Assembly (NCBI GenBank): GCA_009777155.1
Contig: WRMK01000001.1
Coordinates: 1-64,000 of the forward strand
Direction of reading: 5' to 3'
DNA from: Oscillospiraceae bacterium
GTDB lineage: Bacteria; Bacillota; Clostridia; Oscillospirales; Ruminococcaceae
DNA length: 64,000 nt
Below are positions 18,029-26,367 of the stretch, one piece after another. The notes beneath the pieces are model-generated. The model saw only the letters and a list, made by a program, of their open reading frames with translations. It ran no database searches and was not told where the DNA came from. The position numbers and the translations under genes were made by a program. How positions within the stretch are numbered: the first letter of the stretch is position 1; every line of letters starts with the position of its first letter.

Positions 18029-19039
18029 ATGGCTGTAGACATCGGAATGGACCTCGGCACTGCGAACGTAATCATCACCATCGGCGGCAAAGGCATCGTC
18101 CTTTCGGAGCCGAGCGTTGTCGCGTATGACAAGAAAAAGCGCAAGGTCATCGCGGTCGGGACCGAAGCCTACGACATGATTGGCAGAACCCCCGAGTACA
18201 TTATCGCCGCGTTCCCGCTCAGGGACGGGGTGATTTCCGACGATTACATGACCGAAATCATGGTGCGCGAGTTCATTCGCAAGGTCAGCGGAAACATGTT
18301 GGTCAAGCCGCGGGTGGTGCTTTGCGTGCCGTCTTTTGTCACCGAAGTTGAGAAACGCGCATTGGTCGAAACGGCACAGCTTGCGGGCGCACGGAAGGTC
18401 TACCTGATTGACGAGCCGGTGGCGGCGTTGCTCGGCGCGGGGGTGGACATAACCAAGCCCCAAGGCGTGATGGTGGTTGACATCGGCGGCGGTACAACCG
18501 ATATTGCAATCGCCTCTTTCAACGGCATTGTCAGTGCCGCCTCGATTAAAATGGGCGGCAACAAAATGGACGCCGCGATTATCCGATACATGCACCGCAA
18601 ATACGGCTTGATGATTGGCGAGAAGACCGCCGAGACCGCCAAGAAAACCCTCGCAAACGTCTTCGACCCCGACGGCTCGGAAAAGATGTTCGTCAAGGGC
18701 AGAAACGTCCTCACCGGCCTACCCGGCAGGGTGGAAATCAGCGACCTTGACGTGCACGAGGCCTTGTCGCCCGGGATTGACGATATTATAACGACAATTC
18801 GGGGTGTACTCGAGAAAACGCCCCCGGAATTGGTCGGCGATATACACACAAACGGCGTTATACTTACGGGCGGGGGCGCGCTTTTGGGCGGCTTGGACAG
18901 GCTGATTACGGCGTTTGTCGGCGCGCCCTGCATACCCGCAAGCAAGCCCGTGGAGTGCGTTGCGCGGGGTGTCAACAAGGCGTTCAAACACACAGGCGAG
19001 TTGCTTGATGGGTTTGAAAAAATCTCCGTCTATAAGTAG
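18029..19039 (+). CDS. MreB/Mbl-type actin-like rod-shape protein
   Basis: Bacterial actin that guides cell-wall synthesis along the cell side. Actin-ATPase motifs: phosphate-1 MDLGTANVIITIGGKG, phosphate-2 VMVVDIGGGTTDIAIAS, adenosine motif GVILTGGGALLGGLDRLI; connecting region LCVPSFVTEVEKRALVETAQLAGARKVYLIDEPVAALLGAG. 336 residues is the usual MreB length. It is not followed by mreC/mreD, so it may be an extra Mbl- or MreBH-like paralogue. Confidence 0.92.
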   Translation: MAVDIGMDLGTANVIITIGGKGIVLSEPSVVAYDKKKRKVIAVGTEAYDMIGRTPEYIIAAFPLRDGVISDDYMTEIMVREFIRKVSGNMLVKPRVVLCVPSFVTEVEKRALVETAQLAGARKVYLIDEPVAALLGAGVDITKPQGVMVVDIGGGTTDIAIASFNGIVSAASIKMGGNKMDAAIIRYMHRKYGLMIGEKTAETAKKTLANVFDPDGSEKMFVKGRNVLTGLPGRVEISDLDVHEALSPGIDDIITTIRGVLEKTPPELVGDIHTNGVILTGGGALLGGLDRLITAFVGAPCIPASKPVECVARGVNKAFKHTGELLDGFEKISVYK

Positions 19040-19105
19040 GGGCGCGCATTGCGCGCCCGCAATAGTGCAATGCGCGCCCGCAATAGTGCAATGCCCGCCC
19101 GCATT
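19035..19105. repeat. REP-like 22-bp tandem repeat
   Basis: GCGCGCCCGCAATAGTGCAATG occurs nearly three times in tandem after a GGGGCGCGCATTGCGCGCCC palindrome; the last copy is diverged (GCCCGCCCGCATTAG). It lies between the mreB-like gene and prfB. Confidence 0.6.
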
Positions 19106-19147
19106 AGATAGATGTTGCGTAAAATTAAATCAACGAAAGGTAAAACC

Positions 19148-20257
19148 ATGTTAGAATACGATGAAATCCGTGCGGAACTCACCGCCATGAAGCCCGAAAT
19201 AGCCGAACTTTCCGAGGCGTTGGGTTTGAAGCGGCTCGAAAAAGAAATAGCCGAGCTTGAGGAACTTTCGATGTCGCCCGATTTCTGGAGCGACACCGAA
19301 AACGCGCGGCTTGTCAACCAAAAATCGGGTGCAATGAAGAACACCCGCGACGCTTTCCTGCGGCTCAAAGCCGATTACGAGGACGTCGTCACCATGGTTG
19401 AGCTTGCCGAGGAGGACGGCGATATTTCGCTCGTCGCGGAAATCAAAGAGACCGCGGCGAAAGTCAAGGCCGAGCTTGACAAGCAGAAGATGACGACCCT
19501 GCTCTCGGGCGAGTACGACGGCAAAAACGCCATACTCGCTCTGCACGCGGGCGCAGGCGGCACCGAGGCCATGGACTGGGTCGAAATGCTCTACCGCATG
19601 TTCACGCGGTGGGCGGAGCGGCACGATTTCAAGGTCGTTTTGCTCGACTATTTGGACGGCGAAGAAGCGGGGATAAAGTCGGCATCGGTGCTGATTCAGG
19701 GGCAGAACGCCTACGGCTTGTTGAAGTCGGAGCATGGGGTTCACAGGCTTGTCAGAATCTCGCCGTTTGATTCTTCGGGGCGGCGGCACACGAGCTTTGC
19801 CAGTCTCGAAGTTATGCCCGAAATTGATGAAGATGTGGCGATTGAAATACGAGACGAGGACATAGATTTCGAGGTCTACAGAGCGAGCGGCGCGGGTGGG
19901 CAAAAGGTCAACAAAACCAGCTCGGCAGTGCGAATTACCCACAAGCCGACCGGCATTGTCTGCGCCTGCCAAACACAGCGCAGTCAACTGCAAAACCGCG
20001 AATACGCCATGCGTATGCTCAAGTCAAAATTGATTGAAATTAAAGAGCGCGAACATCTCGAAAAAATCTCCGACATCAAAGGTGAGCAGTTGCAAATCGC
20101 GTGGGGCGCGCAGATTCGCTCCTACGTTTTCATGCCGTACACGATGGCGAAAGACCACCGAACCGGCTTCGAGGTAGGCAACATAAACGCAGTCATGGAC
20201 GGGGATTTGGACGGGTTCATTAATGCTTATTTGAAGGCGAAAGCAATGCAGAAATAA
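19148..20257 (+). CDS. prfB: Peptide chain release factor 2, no programmed frameshift
   Basis: Recognises UGA/UAA stop codons and triggers peptidyl-tRNA hydrolysis. Seen: RISPFDSSGRRHTSFA with the SPF anticodon-like tripeptide typical of RF2, and the GGQ at 250-252 in GAGGQKVNKTSSAVRITH. The N-terminal domain reads straight through (LEKEIAELEELSMSPDFW); there is no CTTTGA slip site or internal TGA, so the usual RF2 autoregulatory frameshift is absent. GAAAGG precedes ATG 19148; the 12 upstream residues in the track ORF are not RF2-like. The gene ends MQK-stop supplied by element N3. Confidence 0.95.
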   Translation: MLEYDEIRAELTAMKPEIAELSEALGLKRLEKEIAELEELSMSPDFWSDTENARLVNQKSGAMKNTRDAFLRLKADYEDVVTMVELAEEDGDISLVAEIKETAAKVKAELDKQKMTTLLSGEYDGKNAILALHAGAGGTEAMDWVEMLYRMFTRWAERHDFKVVLLDYLDGEEAGIKSASVLIQGQNAYGLLKSEHGVHRLVRISPFDSSGRRHTSFASLEVMPEIDEDVAIEIRDEDIDFEVYRASGAGGQKVNKTSSAVRITHKPTGIVCACQTQRSQLQNREYAMRMLKSKLIEIKEREHLEKISDIKGEQLQIAWGAQIRSYVFMPYTMAKDHRTGFEVGNINAVMDGDLDGFINAYLKAKAMQK

Positions 20258-20400
20258 GAATGCAGAATGCAGAAATAATTAAATTTATCTGTTGTCCCCA
20301 ACAGCCATGCGCGTTGTAATTTATATAATTATACGGTCGATTTCCGTCGGAAAACGGCTTGAAAATTAAATTATTTCTGCATTCTGCATTCTGCATTCTC
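20246..20400 (+). repeat. ATGCAGA element N3
   Basis: Ends ATGCAGAAATAAGAATGCAG and TTATTTCTGCATTCTGCATT; core CAACAGCCATGCGC..TTGTAATTTATATAATTATACGG, TCGATTTCCGTCGGAAA, shared with N4. The first 12 nt give prfB its MQK-stop. Confidence 0.85.
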
Positions 20401-20425
20401 ATTTATTTACGGGGGTGGAACTAAA

Positions 20426-21529
20426 ATTTACGACATTGCAATAATCGGTCTCGGCCCTGCCGGCTCGACTTTGGCGCGGTATCTGCCGCCGGGATTTAGG
20501 GTGATTGCGCTTGATAAAAAGTCCGCTGATACTGATACTGACTGCGATTGCGCCGACACCGACAACGGCTTCCGCAAGCCTTGCGGCGGTCTGCTTGCGC
20601 CGGACGCGCAAAAGGCTTTGGCGAGTTTTGGACTTACTTTGTCCAAAAATATTTTGGTGAACCCGCAGATTTTCAGCGTTCGTGTGATTGACACGAGCCG
20701 TTCGGGAAAACCGCTCGTGGGGCATTACCAGCGGTTTTACATCAACATTGACAGGCATAAGTTTGACCTGTGGTTACGGTCGCTGATACCCGAAAATGTT
20801 GAGGTCGTGGGCGGCTGTGTGGTTGTTGCGGTTGAGAAAGTCGGCGAGTTTTGGCGGGTTGTTTACAGCCGTAACGGCGAGAGCAAAACCGTGACGGCAC
20901 GGTATATTGTAGGTGCGGACGGCGCGAAATCGATAGTGCGAAACGCGGTATTTCCGCGCAAAAAAATCAAGACCTACCTTTCGATTCAGGAGTGGTTTAA
21001 GGCGGAAAATTCCTGCCCGTATTACTACAGCATTTTCGACTCGAAGCTGACCGACTGCTACGCGTGGGGGTTGTCGAAAGACGATTGTTTCATACTCGGC
21101 GGCGGTTTTACCCCGCAGAACGCCCGCCGAAATTTCGATGAATTGAAGCAAAAACTCACCCGCGATTACGGCGGATTGGGCGTTGACTTGAACGCGCCGA
21201 TTAAGACGACCGCCTGCCTCGTTCTGCGCCCGTCAAGCCCGTTGCAATTCTGCACCGCGAAAAATAACGCCTTTCTGATAGGCGAGGCGGCGGGGTTCAT
21301 CAGCCCGAGTTCGCTCGAGGGCATAAGTTACGCAATGCAGAGTGCAAGCCTGCTTGCGGGGGTTTTCGCGGGTAAAAAAACTTGCAATTATGCAAAAAAG
21401 TACACCGGCGCAACACGCGGCATAAGGTTCAAGCTGACCTTGAAACTTCTGAAATGCCCGTTCATGTATCAGCCGTTTTTGCGTAGAATAGTGATGAAAA
21501 GTGGACTTCGGCAGCTAATGCAGAAATGA
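20426..21529 (+). CDS. FAD-dependent oxidoreductase, geranylgeranyl-reductase-like, apparent AUU start
   Basis: Flavoprotein of the GGR/PHBH-like group that reduces isoprenoid or similar substrates. The true N-terminus is IYDIAIIGLGPAGSTLARYL, a complete GxGPAG Rossmann dinucleotide site, but the frame has no ATG, GTG or TTG before it; after GGGGGTGG the natural start position is ATT at 20426 (spacing 7). The track start at 20471 cuts through the FAD site. Further on: KPCGGLL, IVGADGAKSIVRN, and the second FAD motif LIGEAAGFISPSSLEGISYAMQS. A short Asp-rich repeat (DTDTDCDCADTDNG) follows the first FAD site. It ends MQK-stop from element N4. Confidence 0.75.
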   Translation: MYDIAIIGLGPAGSTLARYLPPGFRVIALDKKSADTDTDCDCADTDNGFRKPCGGLLAPDAQKALASFGLTLSKNILVNPQIFSVRVIDTSRSGKPLVGHYQRFYINIDRHKFDLWLRSLIPENVEVVGGCVVVAVEKVGEFWRVVYSRNGESKTVTARYIVGADGAKSIVRNAVFPRKKIKTYLSIQEWFKAENSCPYYYSIFDSKLTDCYAWGLSKDDCFILGGGFTPQNARRNFDELKQKLTRDYGGLGVDLNAPIKTTACLVLRPSSPLQFCTAKNNAFLIGEAAGFISPSSLEGISYAMQSASLLAGVFAGKKTCNYAKKYTGATRGIRFKLTLKLLKCPFMYQPFLRRIVMKSGLRQLMQK

Positions 21530-21700
21530 GAATGCAGAAACTATTTCTAATGCAGAAATGAGAATGCAGAATGCAGAAATAATTTCATTTTAAAGTTTTT
21601 TCCAACAGCCATGCGCCTTGAAATTTATACAATTATACGGTCGATTTCCGACGGAAATAAACGTTGTAATTTGCTTATTTCTGCATTCTGCATTCTGCAT
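21518..21700 (+). repeat. ATGCAGA element N4 with duplicated left end
   Basis: The left end is repeated (ATGCAGAAATGAGAATGCAG twice, with a CTATTTCTA piece between), then a core shared with N3 (CCAACAGCCATGCGC, TTATACGGTCGATTTCC) and with N5 (CGACGGAAATAAACGTTGTA), and the right end TTATTTCTGCATTCTGCATT. Looks like one element inserted beside another. Confidence 0.8.
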
Positions 21701-21728
21701 TTTTATTTATTAAAAGGGGGAAATTAAA

Positions 21729-21953
21729 ATGGAAAACAACTCAAAATTTCAACAGTTTTGGCAGAAATTCTCACGGTCTTTGGTTGCCGGGGTGATACTC
21801 GCCGTCCTCGGAATCGCAGCTGTAATCGGCTCTGCCTACTTCGGGCAACTTCCTGCCGCGGTGAATTTTATCGGCGGCGCAATCGGCGGGTTCATCGCCA
21901 CTGTGGGGGTTTTTGTGATTGCGAAATGCGCGAAAAAACCGCCCTCGGAATGA
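21729..21953 (+). CDS. Small two-helix membrane protein
   Basis: 74 residues: soluble N-terminus (MENNSKFQQFWQKFSR), TM helix about 18-37 (SLVAGVILAVLGIAAVIGSAY), and TM helix about 45-66 (FIGGAIGGFIATVGVFVIAKC), with a short basic tail. AGGGGG ribosome site. I do not recognise a family. Confidence 0.6.
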   Translation: MENNSKFQQFWQKFSRSLVAGVILAVLGIAAVIGSAYFGQLPAAVNFIGGAIGGFIATVGVFVIAKCAKKPPSE

Positions 21954-21960
21954 GGGCGGC
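21939..21960. terminator. Terminator-like hairpin between convergent genes
   Basis: CCGCCCTC (21939-21946) pairs with GAGGGCGG (21952-21959) with a 5-nt loop; the stop codon of the small membrane protein is in the stem-loop. On the minus strand it is followed by a T-rich run (TTTTTTCGCGC), so it best serves the VOC gene. Confidence 0.55.
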
Positions 21961-21967
21961 AATCGCA

Positions 21968-22429
21968 CTAATAACTTTCCAGCAACTCAACAAGGCACTT
22001 CAAATCCTTGTAGGCGTCTAAGTAGGCGTATTCGCCGCCGCCGTCGCCGTATTTGCCGCGCTGAACGCAGGTCATGCCGAAATTCTCGCAGTTCAAAATC
22101 ATCTTATCCATGCCACGGACCCCGAACGCAAGGTGGTGAATCCCCTCGCCCTTCTCGTTCAGAAAATCCCGCCAAACACTGGGTGTTTCGTTGGGCTGAA
22201 TAAGTTCAATCTGCAAGTTCGCGCCGACGTCGAAGAACGCCATAAGGCAGTTCGCCTCGGGTGCGGGCTTGCCTTTTACTTGTGTCTGTGTCACCTCAAA
22301 CTTGCCGCCGTCAAAATGCGGGGGTACAGGTAGACCTAAAAACTCCGCGAATTTCTGCTTGGTGGCTTCAATGTCCTCAACAATGAATCCAACTTGGGTT
22401 AAGATGTTTGTGCCGACTGTTCCTGCCAT
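21968..22429 (-). CDS. VOC-superfamily protein, methylmalonyl-CoA epimerase-like
   Basis: 153 residues with paired beta-alpha-beta-beta-beta modules: TQVGFIVEDIEATKQKFAEFLGLP at the start and IHHLAFGVRGMDKMILNCENFGMTCVQRG in the second half, with metal-ligand-like HH and a C-terminal Glu (LVELLES). This arrangement is common in methylmalonyl-CoA epimerases and lactoylglutathione lyases; no mutase or carboxylase genes are near, so the substrate is open. GGAGGAATTATC precedes ATG 22429; the longer track ORF start is less likely. Confidence 0.75.
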   Translation of the reverse strand: MAGTVGTNILTQVGFIVEDIEATKQKFAEFLGLPVPPHFDGGKFEVTQTQVKGKPAPEANCLMAFFDVGANLQIELIQPNETPSVWRDFLNEKGEGIHHLAFGVRGMDKMILNCENFGMTCVQRGKYGDGGGEYAYLDAYKDLKCLVELLESY

Positions 22430-22477
22430 GATAATTCCTCCAATTTTATTTAATAAATAGGCGATTGCGAAATTCAC

Positions 22478-22565
22478 GGACGCGCAATGCGCGCCCCTAC
22501 ATATGGCGATTTGGTTTTGTCGTTCGTCTGCATATTGTAGGGGCGGGCATTGCCCGTCCGCTAAA
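22478..22565. repeat. Inverted pair of REP-like palindromes
   Basis: GGACGCGCAATGCGCGCCCCTACATAT facing ATATTGTAGGGGCGGGCATTGCCCGTCCGC, the same head-to-head layout as at 14113-14207. Confidence 0.6.
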
Positions 22566-22590
22566 CGACGAGTTTTGCAATCGACTATAT

Positions 22591-23343
22591 TTAATAAAGG
22601 TATTCTTCCAAGTCCGAGTAAGGCTCGTTGATGTACTCTACTATAAACTCGCCGTTGGGACTGCGCGCGAAATTGACGTGCACAATCAGCAGTTGCTCCT
22701 CGAGCGCGGTGCTTGAGAGCAGGTTGCTGTAAATTATGTCGTAGGTGTACTGAAACGTCATCGAACCCGCGCCGCTGATTAGGAAATTGTAACTTGAAAT
22801 ATTGTCCAACTCGACCGCAAGCGAACGCCCGTCCGCACTTAATACGGGGGTAATCGTCACCCTGTCGGTATCGGAATTTCCCGCGTTTTCGGGGCGCAAC
22901 TCAACGTCCGAAATCATCGGGCCGTTCGTGGTGACTTCGAGGTAGAGATTCGATATATTAAAGTTGAAGTCGTCCTGCCCGGGGGCTTGCTCCTGCCGCG
23001 TCATCGCCGTGAAGACAAACTCGTTTTCGGCAATATCGGGATTGTGCATACTGAAATAGAACGCGGGGAAAAACTCCGGTGTCCCCGAAGCCAACGCCGC
23101 CGCGAAAATCTCGTCGTCGGTGAAGTCGGCCGTGATTAACATGTCCTCGACCTTCTCAAAATAGGCGTCAATATCCACGCCCGAGTTGTAGAGTCGGCGT
23201 AGAACCATCTCGCGCCCGTCCGCCCACGAGTGAGTGGTGTCGTCGACGTAAACAATCTCCGGCACACGCAATTCAAGGTACGCCAAAAACCCCACCACGG
23301 CAACCACCGCCAAAATTAGAAAAACAAATAAAATTTTCCTCAT
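22591..23343 (-). CDS. Membrane-anchored protein of unknown function
   Basis: 250 residues with one N-terminal TM helix (KILFVFLILAVVAVVGFLAYLEL) and a long exported domain rich in beta strands (YLEVTTNGPMISDVELRPEN, TITPVLSADGRSLAVELDNI). No lipobox. GGAGGGG supports the start. It lies 112 bp downstream of the hydrolase lipoprotein gene on the same strand. No family recognised. Confidence 0.6.
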   Translation of the reverse strand: MRKILFVFLILAVVAVVGFLAYLELRVPEIVYVDDTTHSWADGREMVLRRLYNSGVDIDAYFEKVEDMLITADFTDDEIFAAALASGTPEFFPAFYFSMHNPDIAENEFVFTAMTRQEQAPGQDDFNFNISNLYLEVTTNGPMISDVELRPENAGNSDTDRVTITPVLSADGRSLAVELDNISSYNFLISGAGSMTFQYTYDIIYSNLLSSTALEEQLLIVHVNFARSPNGEFIVEYINEPYSDLEEYLY

Positions 23344-23455
23344 ATTTTCCCCTCCGTACCGCCCCCGCTCGCAAAACCTTAAAGGAATTTTGCGGCACGG
23401 GGCGTCCCTTCTGCAAATTTATTATCAATTTTTATTTTCCTGTATCAAAAAACTT

Positions 23456-24874
23456 TTATAAACCTTTGAGCCATGCAAGTATATCCTCCAACGGCTCTTT
23501 TTCAACATGCGAACCCGCGATGTAATCAGCGGTCGTCGGGGATTCCATTGTTGAGATTGTAAACATGTGGCCGAGATTTTCGTAGAGCTTAAACGTAAAA
23601 TTCGCGCGGTCTCCCGCGATTTCTTTGTACAAGCCGAAATCGGAATCGGTGTAGACCTGAAAATCCTTATCGCCGTGCAAAATCAGGTACGGCTTTTCGG
23701 TTACAGCGAGAATTTCAGCGGGCGGATTCGCTTCCATTTCGTCGATATACACAGCGGGCAAGCCGAAGTACGCCCCCGCCTCCTCAAGCTGCGCCAATAC
23801 CGCACCGCGCTCCTCCTCGGACTCCATGAGACTTATAAAATACATGTTTTGGTCGTAAATTATTTCACGCAGACTGCGCGGACTGCCCGCCATAATTACC
23901 GCCCCTGCAAACGCTTCTTCGAGGATACGAGGCGCAAGCATGCCGCCCAAACTGTGCCCGATTACGAAGATTCTGTCGGGGTCAATTCGTGCATCTTTTT
24001 GCAGAAATTCAGCGGCTAAGACTGCATCGTCAATGGTTTCTTCGCGGACTGTCAAGTTCTCGCCGTACTTTTCCACCAACGCCGCGCCATGCTGAAAGGT
24101 CCGCTTGTTGTACCGCAAAACCGCCACGCCGTTCGCCGCCAAATACTCGGCAATGTCCTCATAAGGCGTCATGCCATACACCGCGCCGTCCATGTCTATG
24201 GGCCCGGAACCGTGTACGATTACGACTGCGGTCATGGGCGAATCGACATTATCAGGCACCGAGAGTATGCCGTTGAGCGGAAACTCGCCGCCCTCGCCGA
24301 TAATTACGGGGACATCGACAAAACCGTCACGCTGAATCGGCTCTGTGTCGGCTTTTTCAAGCACAGGATAGCCTTGTATGAAAAGCCCCGCAATAAGCCC
24401 GCCCTCGTCAAAAACAAGCCGCAAAATCACCCCGGAATTTTCATGCCGCGAGGTCACATCGCTGATGAAATAGCCGTCCGCTTCGAGATTGTCAAAGTCC
24501 AGCACTTCATGGAACGGCCCCGCTTGCAACTCGATAGCTTCCCAAATCCCCTGCAAAGCCGCGCTGTCAACGCCATGTTGCCGCATTTCGGCGTTAAGCC
24601 CGGACTCGGCCGCCGCAAAATCCCCGTCTGCACAAAACCGCACGAATTTCTCGGCCGCCTCGTTGTAAATTCCCCACGGGTCGAGGTTTTCCTCGACTGC
24701 CAAAGGTTCGTCTTGCTCGTCAATTGTTAACGGTTCATCTTGCTCGTATGGCTCATCAATTGTCAATTGTCCATTGTCAATTGTCAATTGTCCGTCACTG
24801 TCATTGTCGTTGTTACAAGCCGTCAGCGTAAACACTAACGCCAACAGCACCGCCGCAAATCTAAATTTTTTCAT
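23456..24874 (-). CDS. Exported alpha/beta-hydrolase lipoprotein with DUF3887-like domain
   Basis: Lipoprotein signal MKKFRFAAVLLALVFTLTAC, then an acidic linker of repeats (GQLTIDNGQLTIDE, EQDEPLTIDEQDEPLAVE), a DUF3887-like domain (about 65-170) and an alpha/beta hydrolase with nucleophile GHSLGGM, an Asp/His end ILHGDKDFQVY and NLGHMF. Probably an extracytoplasmic esterase or peptidase-like hydrolase. The first part of the linker (DNA ACAATTGACAATGG-type) is the same sequence found after guaB at about 27880, so the linker seems partly built from a dispersed repeat. Confidence 0.8.
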   Translation of the reverse strand: MKKFRFAAVLLALVFTLTACNNDNDSDGQLTIDNGQLTIDEPYEQDEPLTIDEQDEPLAVEENLDPWGIYNEAAEKFVRFCADGDFAAAESGLNAEMRQHGVDSAALQGIWEAIELQAGPFHEVLDFDNLEADGYFISDVTSRHENSGVILRLVFDEGGLIAGLFIQGYPVLEKADTEPIQRDGFVDVPVIIGEGGEFPLNGILSVPDNVDSPMTAVVIVHGSGPIDMDGAVYGMTPYEDIAEYLAANGVAVLRYNKRTFQHGAALVEKYGENLTVREETIDDAVLAAEFLQKDARIDPDRIFVIGHSLGGMLAPRILEEAFAGAVIMAGSPRSLREIIYDQNMYFISLMESEEERGAVLAQLEEAGAYFGLPAVYIDEMEANPPAEILAVTEKPYLILHGDKDFQVYTDSDFGLYKEIAGDRANFTFKLYENLGHMFTISTMESPTTADYIAGSHVEKEPLEDILAWLKGL

Positions 24875-24907
24875 GGTAAAGCCCTCCTAAATGTAAATTA
24901 TATTTAC

Positions 24908-24936
24908 ATTTTACCACAGCGAATCTGTCTTGTCAA
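24908..24936 (-). promoter_or_regulatory. Promoter for the hydrolase lipoprotein
   Basis: On the minus strand TTGACA (24936-24931), 17 bp, TAAAAT (24913-24908). A REP-like GTAGGGGCGCGCATTGCGCGTCCGC palindrome lies just upstream (24940-24964). Confidence 0.7.
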
Positions 24937-24983
24937 TAGTGTAGGGGCGCGCATTGCGCGTCCGCTAATTTATACTGTGCGTA

Positions 24984-26066
24984 TTACACACAGTATAAAT
25001 TAATATCCCACGCCGGGATATACTCGTGCCGCCGCAGATACATCTTGTATTTACTGTTGCTCCCACTAATCAAAAGCGGCAGGTCCAACAAGTCCTCGTT
25101 GCGGTGGTAGAGCGAGACGGCGAGTTTCGGCTTGTGCTTTTTCAGCAGTTCCGCTGCGCCCGTAAGCGCGGCTTTTTCGCCGCCCTCGACGTCGAATTTT
25201 ATATAGTCGGGCTTGATTGCGCGGTGTTCCGAGAAGGAATCCGCGCTGATTGTCACGACTTTTTTAGTCTTCCCGACATTCGGCGACAACGCCGACTGCC
25301 GCCCGCCCGCACTGTTGAAGTCTTCTGCACCGTCCTTGTCGGCGGCGGCGGCGTTGACCGCCTCAAGCTTGTCCGGCTCGAGCAGGTAGTGCCGACGGCG
25401 AAGCTTGCAGAAATTCCGAAAGTCCGGCTCAAAGGCGTAGATTTTGCTGAAATTCCCGCCTGTAATCTCGATGAATTCCTGCACCGTATCGCCGTCATAC
25501 GCGCCGAAGTCGAAGAAAATTTCACTGCCGTTTTTCTTCAGACACAGCAGGTCAATCGCGGCGTCGCGGCAAGATACCGTCTCTTGCAGGTAGTTCAGCT
25601 TGCCGCTGATTTTGTAGTTAATCAGCGCGTCGAAGGTCTTTTTAGACTGCTCGTCCGCAAAAAGCCCCCGCACTTGCGCGATTTTTTGGGCGTTGCTCTC
25701 GACGAATTGTTCATCAAACAAGCCCATATGAACATCTCCGTAAACAGGCACGTCGGGGGCAAGCACCTCGTATTTATTACCGAGAGTATAAATTTTTTGG
25801 ACTACTGCGGGTAAATTCGTGCCGAATGCAACGAGTATTATAAAATCGCCGAACTGCGCCTCAATATCGCCGAGTTTCCGTACCTCAAAGCCCCTGAACG
25901 AATGGCCGCGCACAAATTCATCGCTCGCCATGAACGCCGCAGGGGTAATCCCGCGCCGCTCCATAACCGCCAAAATCTTATCCGCGCCATTGCCCATGCC
26001 GTAAATGACAATAGGCTTGGGGGTGTCTTTGAGGTAATTCCAGATACTAACACTCTCATTAAACAT
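24984..26066 (-). CDS. FkbM-family methyltransferase
   Basis: 361 residues. The N-terminal third is an NAD/SAM-like Rossmann region (PIVIYGMGNGADKILAVMERRG); the C-terminal half is the FkbM SAM-dependent domain: IFFDFGAYDGDTVQEFIEITGG (SAM motif I), KIYAFEPDFRNFCKLRRR, VVTISADSF, PDYIKFDVEGGEKAALTGA, KPKLAVSLYHRNEDLLDLP. Such proteins O-methylate sugars of polysaccharides or natural products. Start at 26066 chosen from GGAG and the Rossmann strand; the 26 extra track residues are Cys-rich and unlike the family. No glycan cluster is adjacent. Confidence 0.82.
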   Translation of the reverse strand: MFNESVSIWNYLKDTPKPIVIYGMGNGADKILAVMERRGITPAAFMASDEFVRGHSFRGFEVRKLGDIEAQFGDFIILVAFGTNLPAVVQKIYTLGNKYEVLAPDVPVYGDVHMGLFDEQFVESNAQKIAQVRGLFADEQSKKTFDALINYKISGKLNYLQETVSCRDAAIDLLCLKKNGSEIFFDFGAYDGDTVQEFIEITGGNFSKIYAFEPDFRNFCKLRRRHYLLEPDKLEAVNAAAADKDGAEDFNSAGGRQSALSPNVGKTKKVVTISADSFSEHRAIKPDYIKFDVEGGEKAALTGAAELLKKHKPKLAVSLYHRNEDLLDLPLLISGSNSKYKMYLRRHEYIPAWDINLYCV

Positions 26067-26099
26067 AGTATTTACTCCGATATTTTCACAGATACATTT

Positions 26100-26128
26100 A
26101 TTATAACATAGAATTTCGCTTTTTGCAA
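26100..26128 (-). promoter_or_regulatory. Promoter for the FkbM gene
   Basis: On the minus strand TTGCAA (26128-26123), 17 bp, TATAAT (26105-26100). Confidence 0.65.
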
Positions 26129-26177
26129 TACAGAAAAAAACCAAGAATTTCGGCGTTTTATTGTCTAAATTACCGTG

Positions 26178-26206
26178 TTGACATTTGTCCTTGCTTGTGG
26201 TAGAAT
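26178..26206 (+). promoter_or_regulatory. Promoter for guaB
   Basis: TTGACA (26178-26183), 17 bp, TAGAAT (26201-26206). Element N5 lies in the resulting 5' leader. Confidence 0.7.
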
Positions 26207-26227
26207 TTTTAGTAATACACTACATAA

Positions 26228-26334
26228 ATGCAGAAATGAGAATGCAGAATGCAGAAATAATTTATTTTTCAAGCCGTTTTCCGACGGAAATAAACGTTGT
26301 AATTTGCTTATTTCTGCATTTTGCATTCTGCATT
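26228..26334 (+). repeat. ATGCAGA element N5 in the guaB leader
   Basis: ATGCAGAAATGAGAATGCAG at the left, TTTTCCGACGGAAATAAACG and TTGTAATTTGCTTATTTCTG in the core, CTGCATTTTGCATTCTGCAT at the right. Lies between the promoter and the AAGGAAGGGG ribosome site of guaB. This is all the 301-bp gap holds besides the two promoters. Confidence 0.8.
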
Positions 26335-26367
26335 ATCATTTATTTATAAAGGAAGGGGTAAACTGCT

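Noticed and set aside
19148-19300. A hidden RF2 frameshift site
   Set aside because: The region was read codon by codon; no CTTTGA or in-frame TGA is present.
20471-21529. Track start (TTG) for the FAD reductase
   Set aside because: It removes the GxGPAG site that is plainly encoded just upstream in the same frame.
17892-21700. ATGCAGA tandem units considered as a CRISPR array
   Set aside because: The units are adjacent 7-mers without spacers and occur as inverted ends of short elements.
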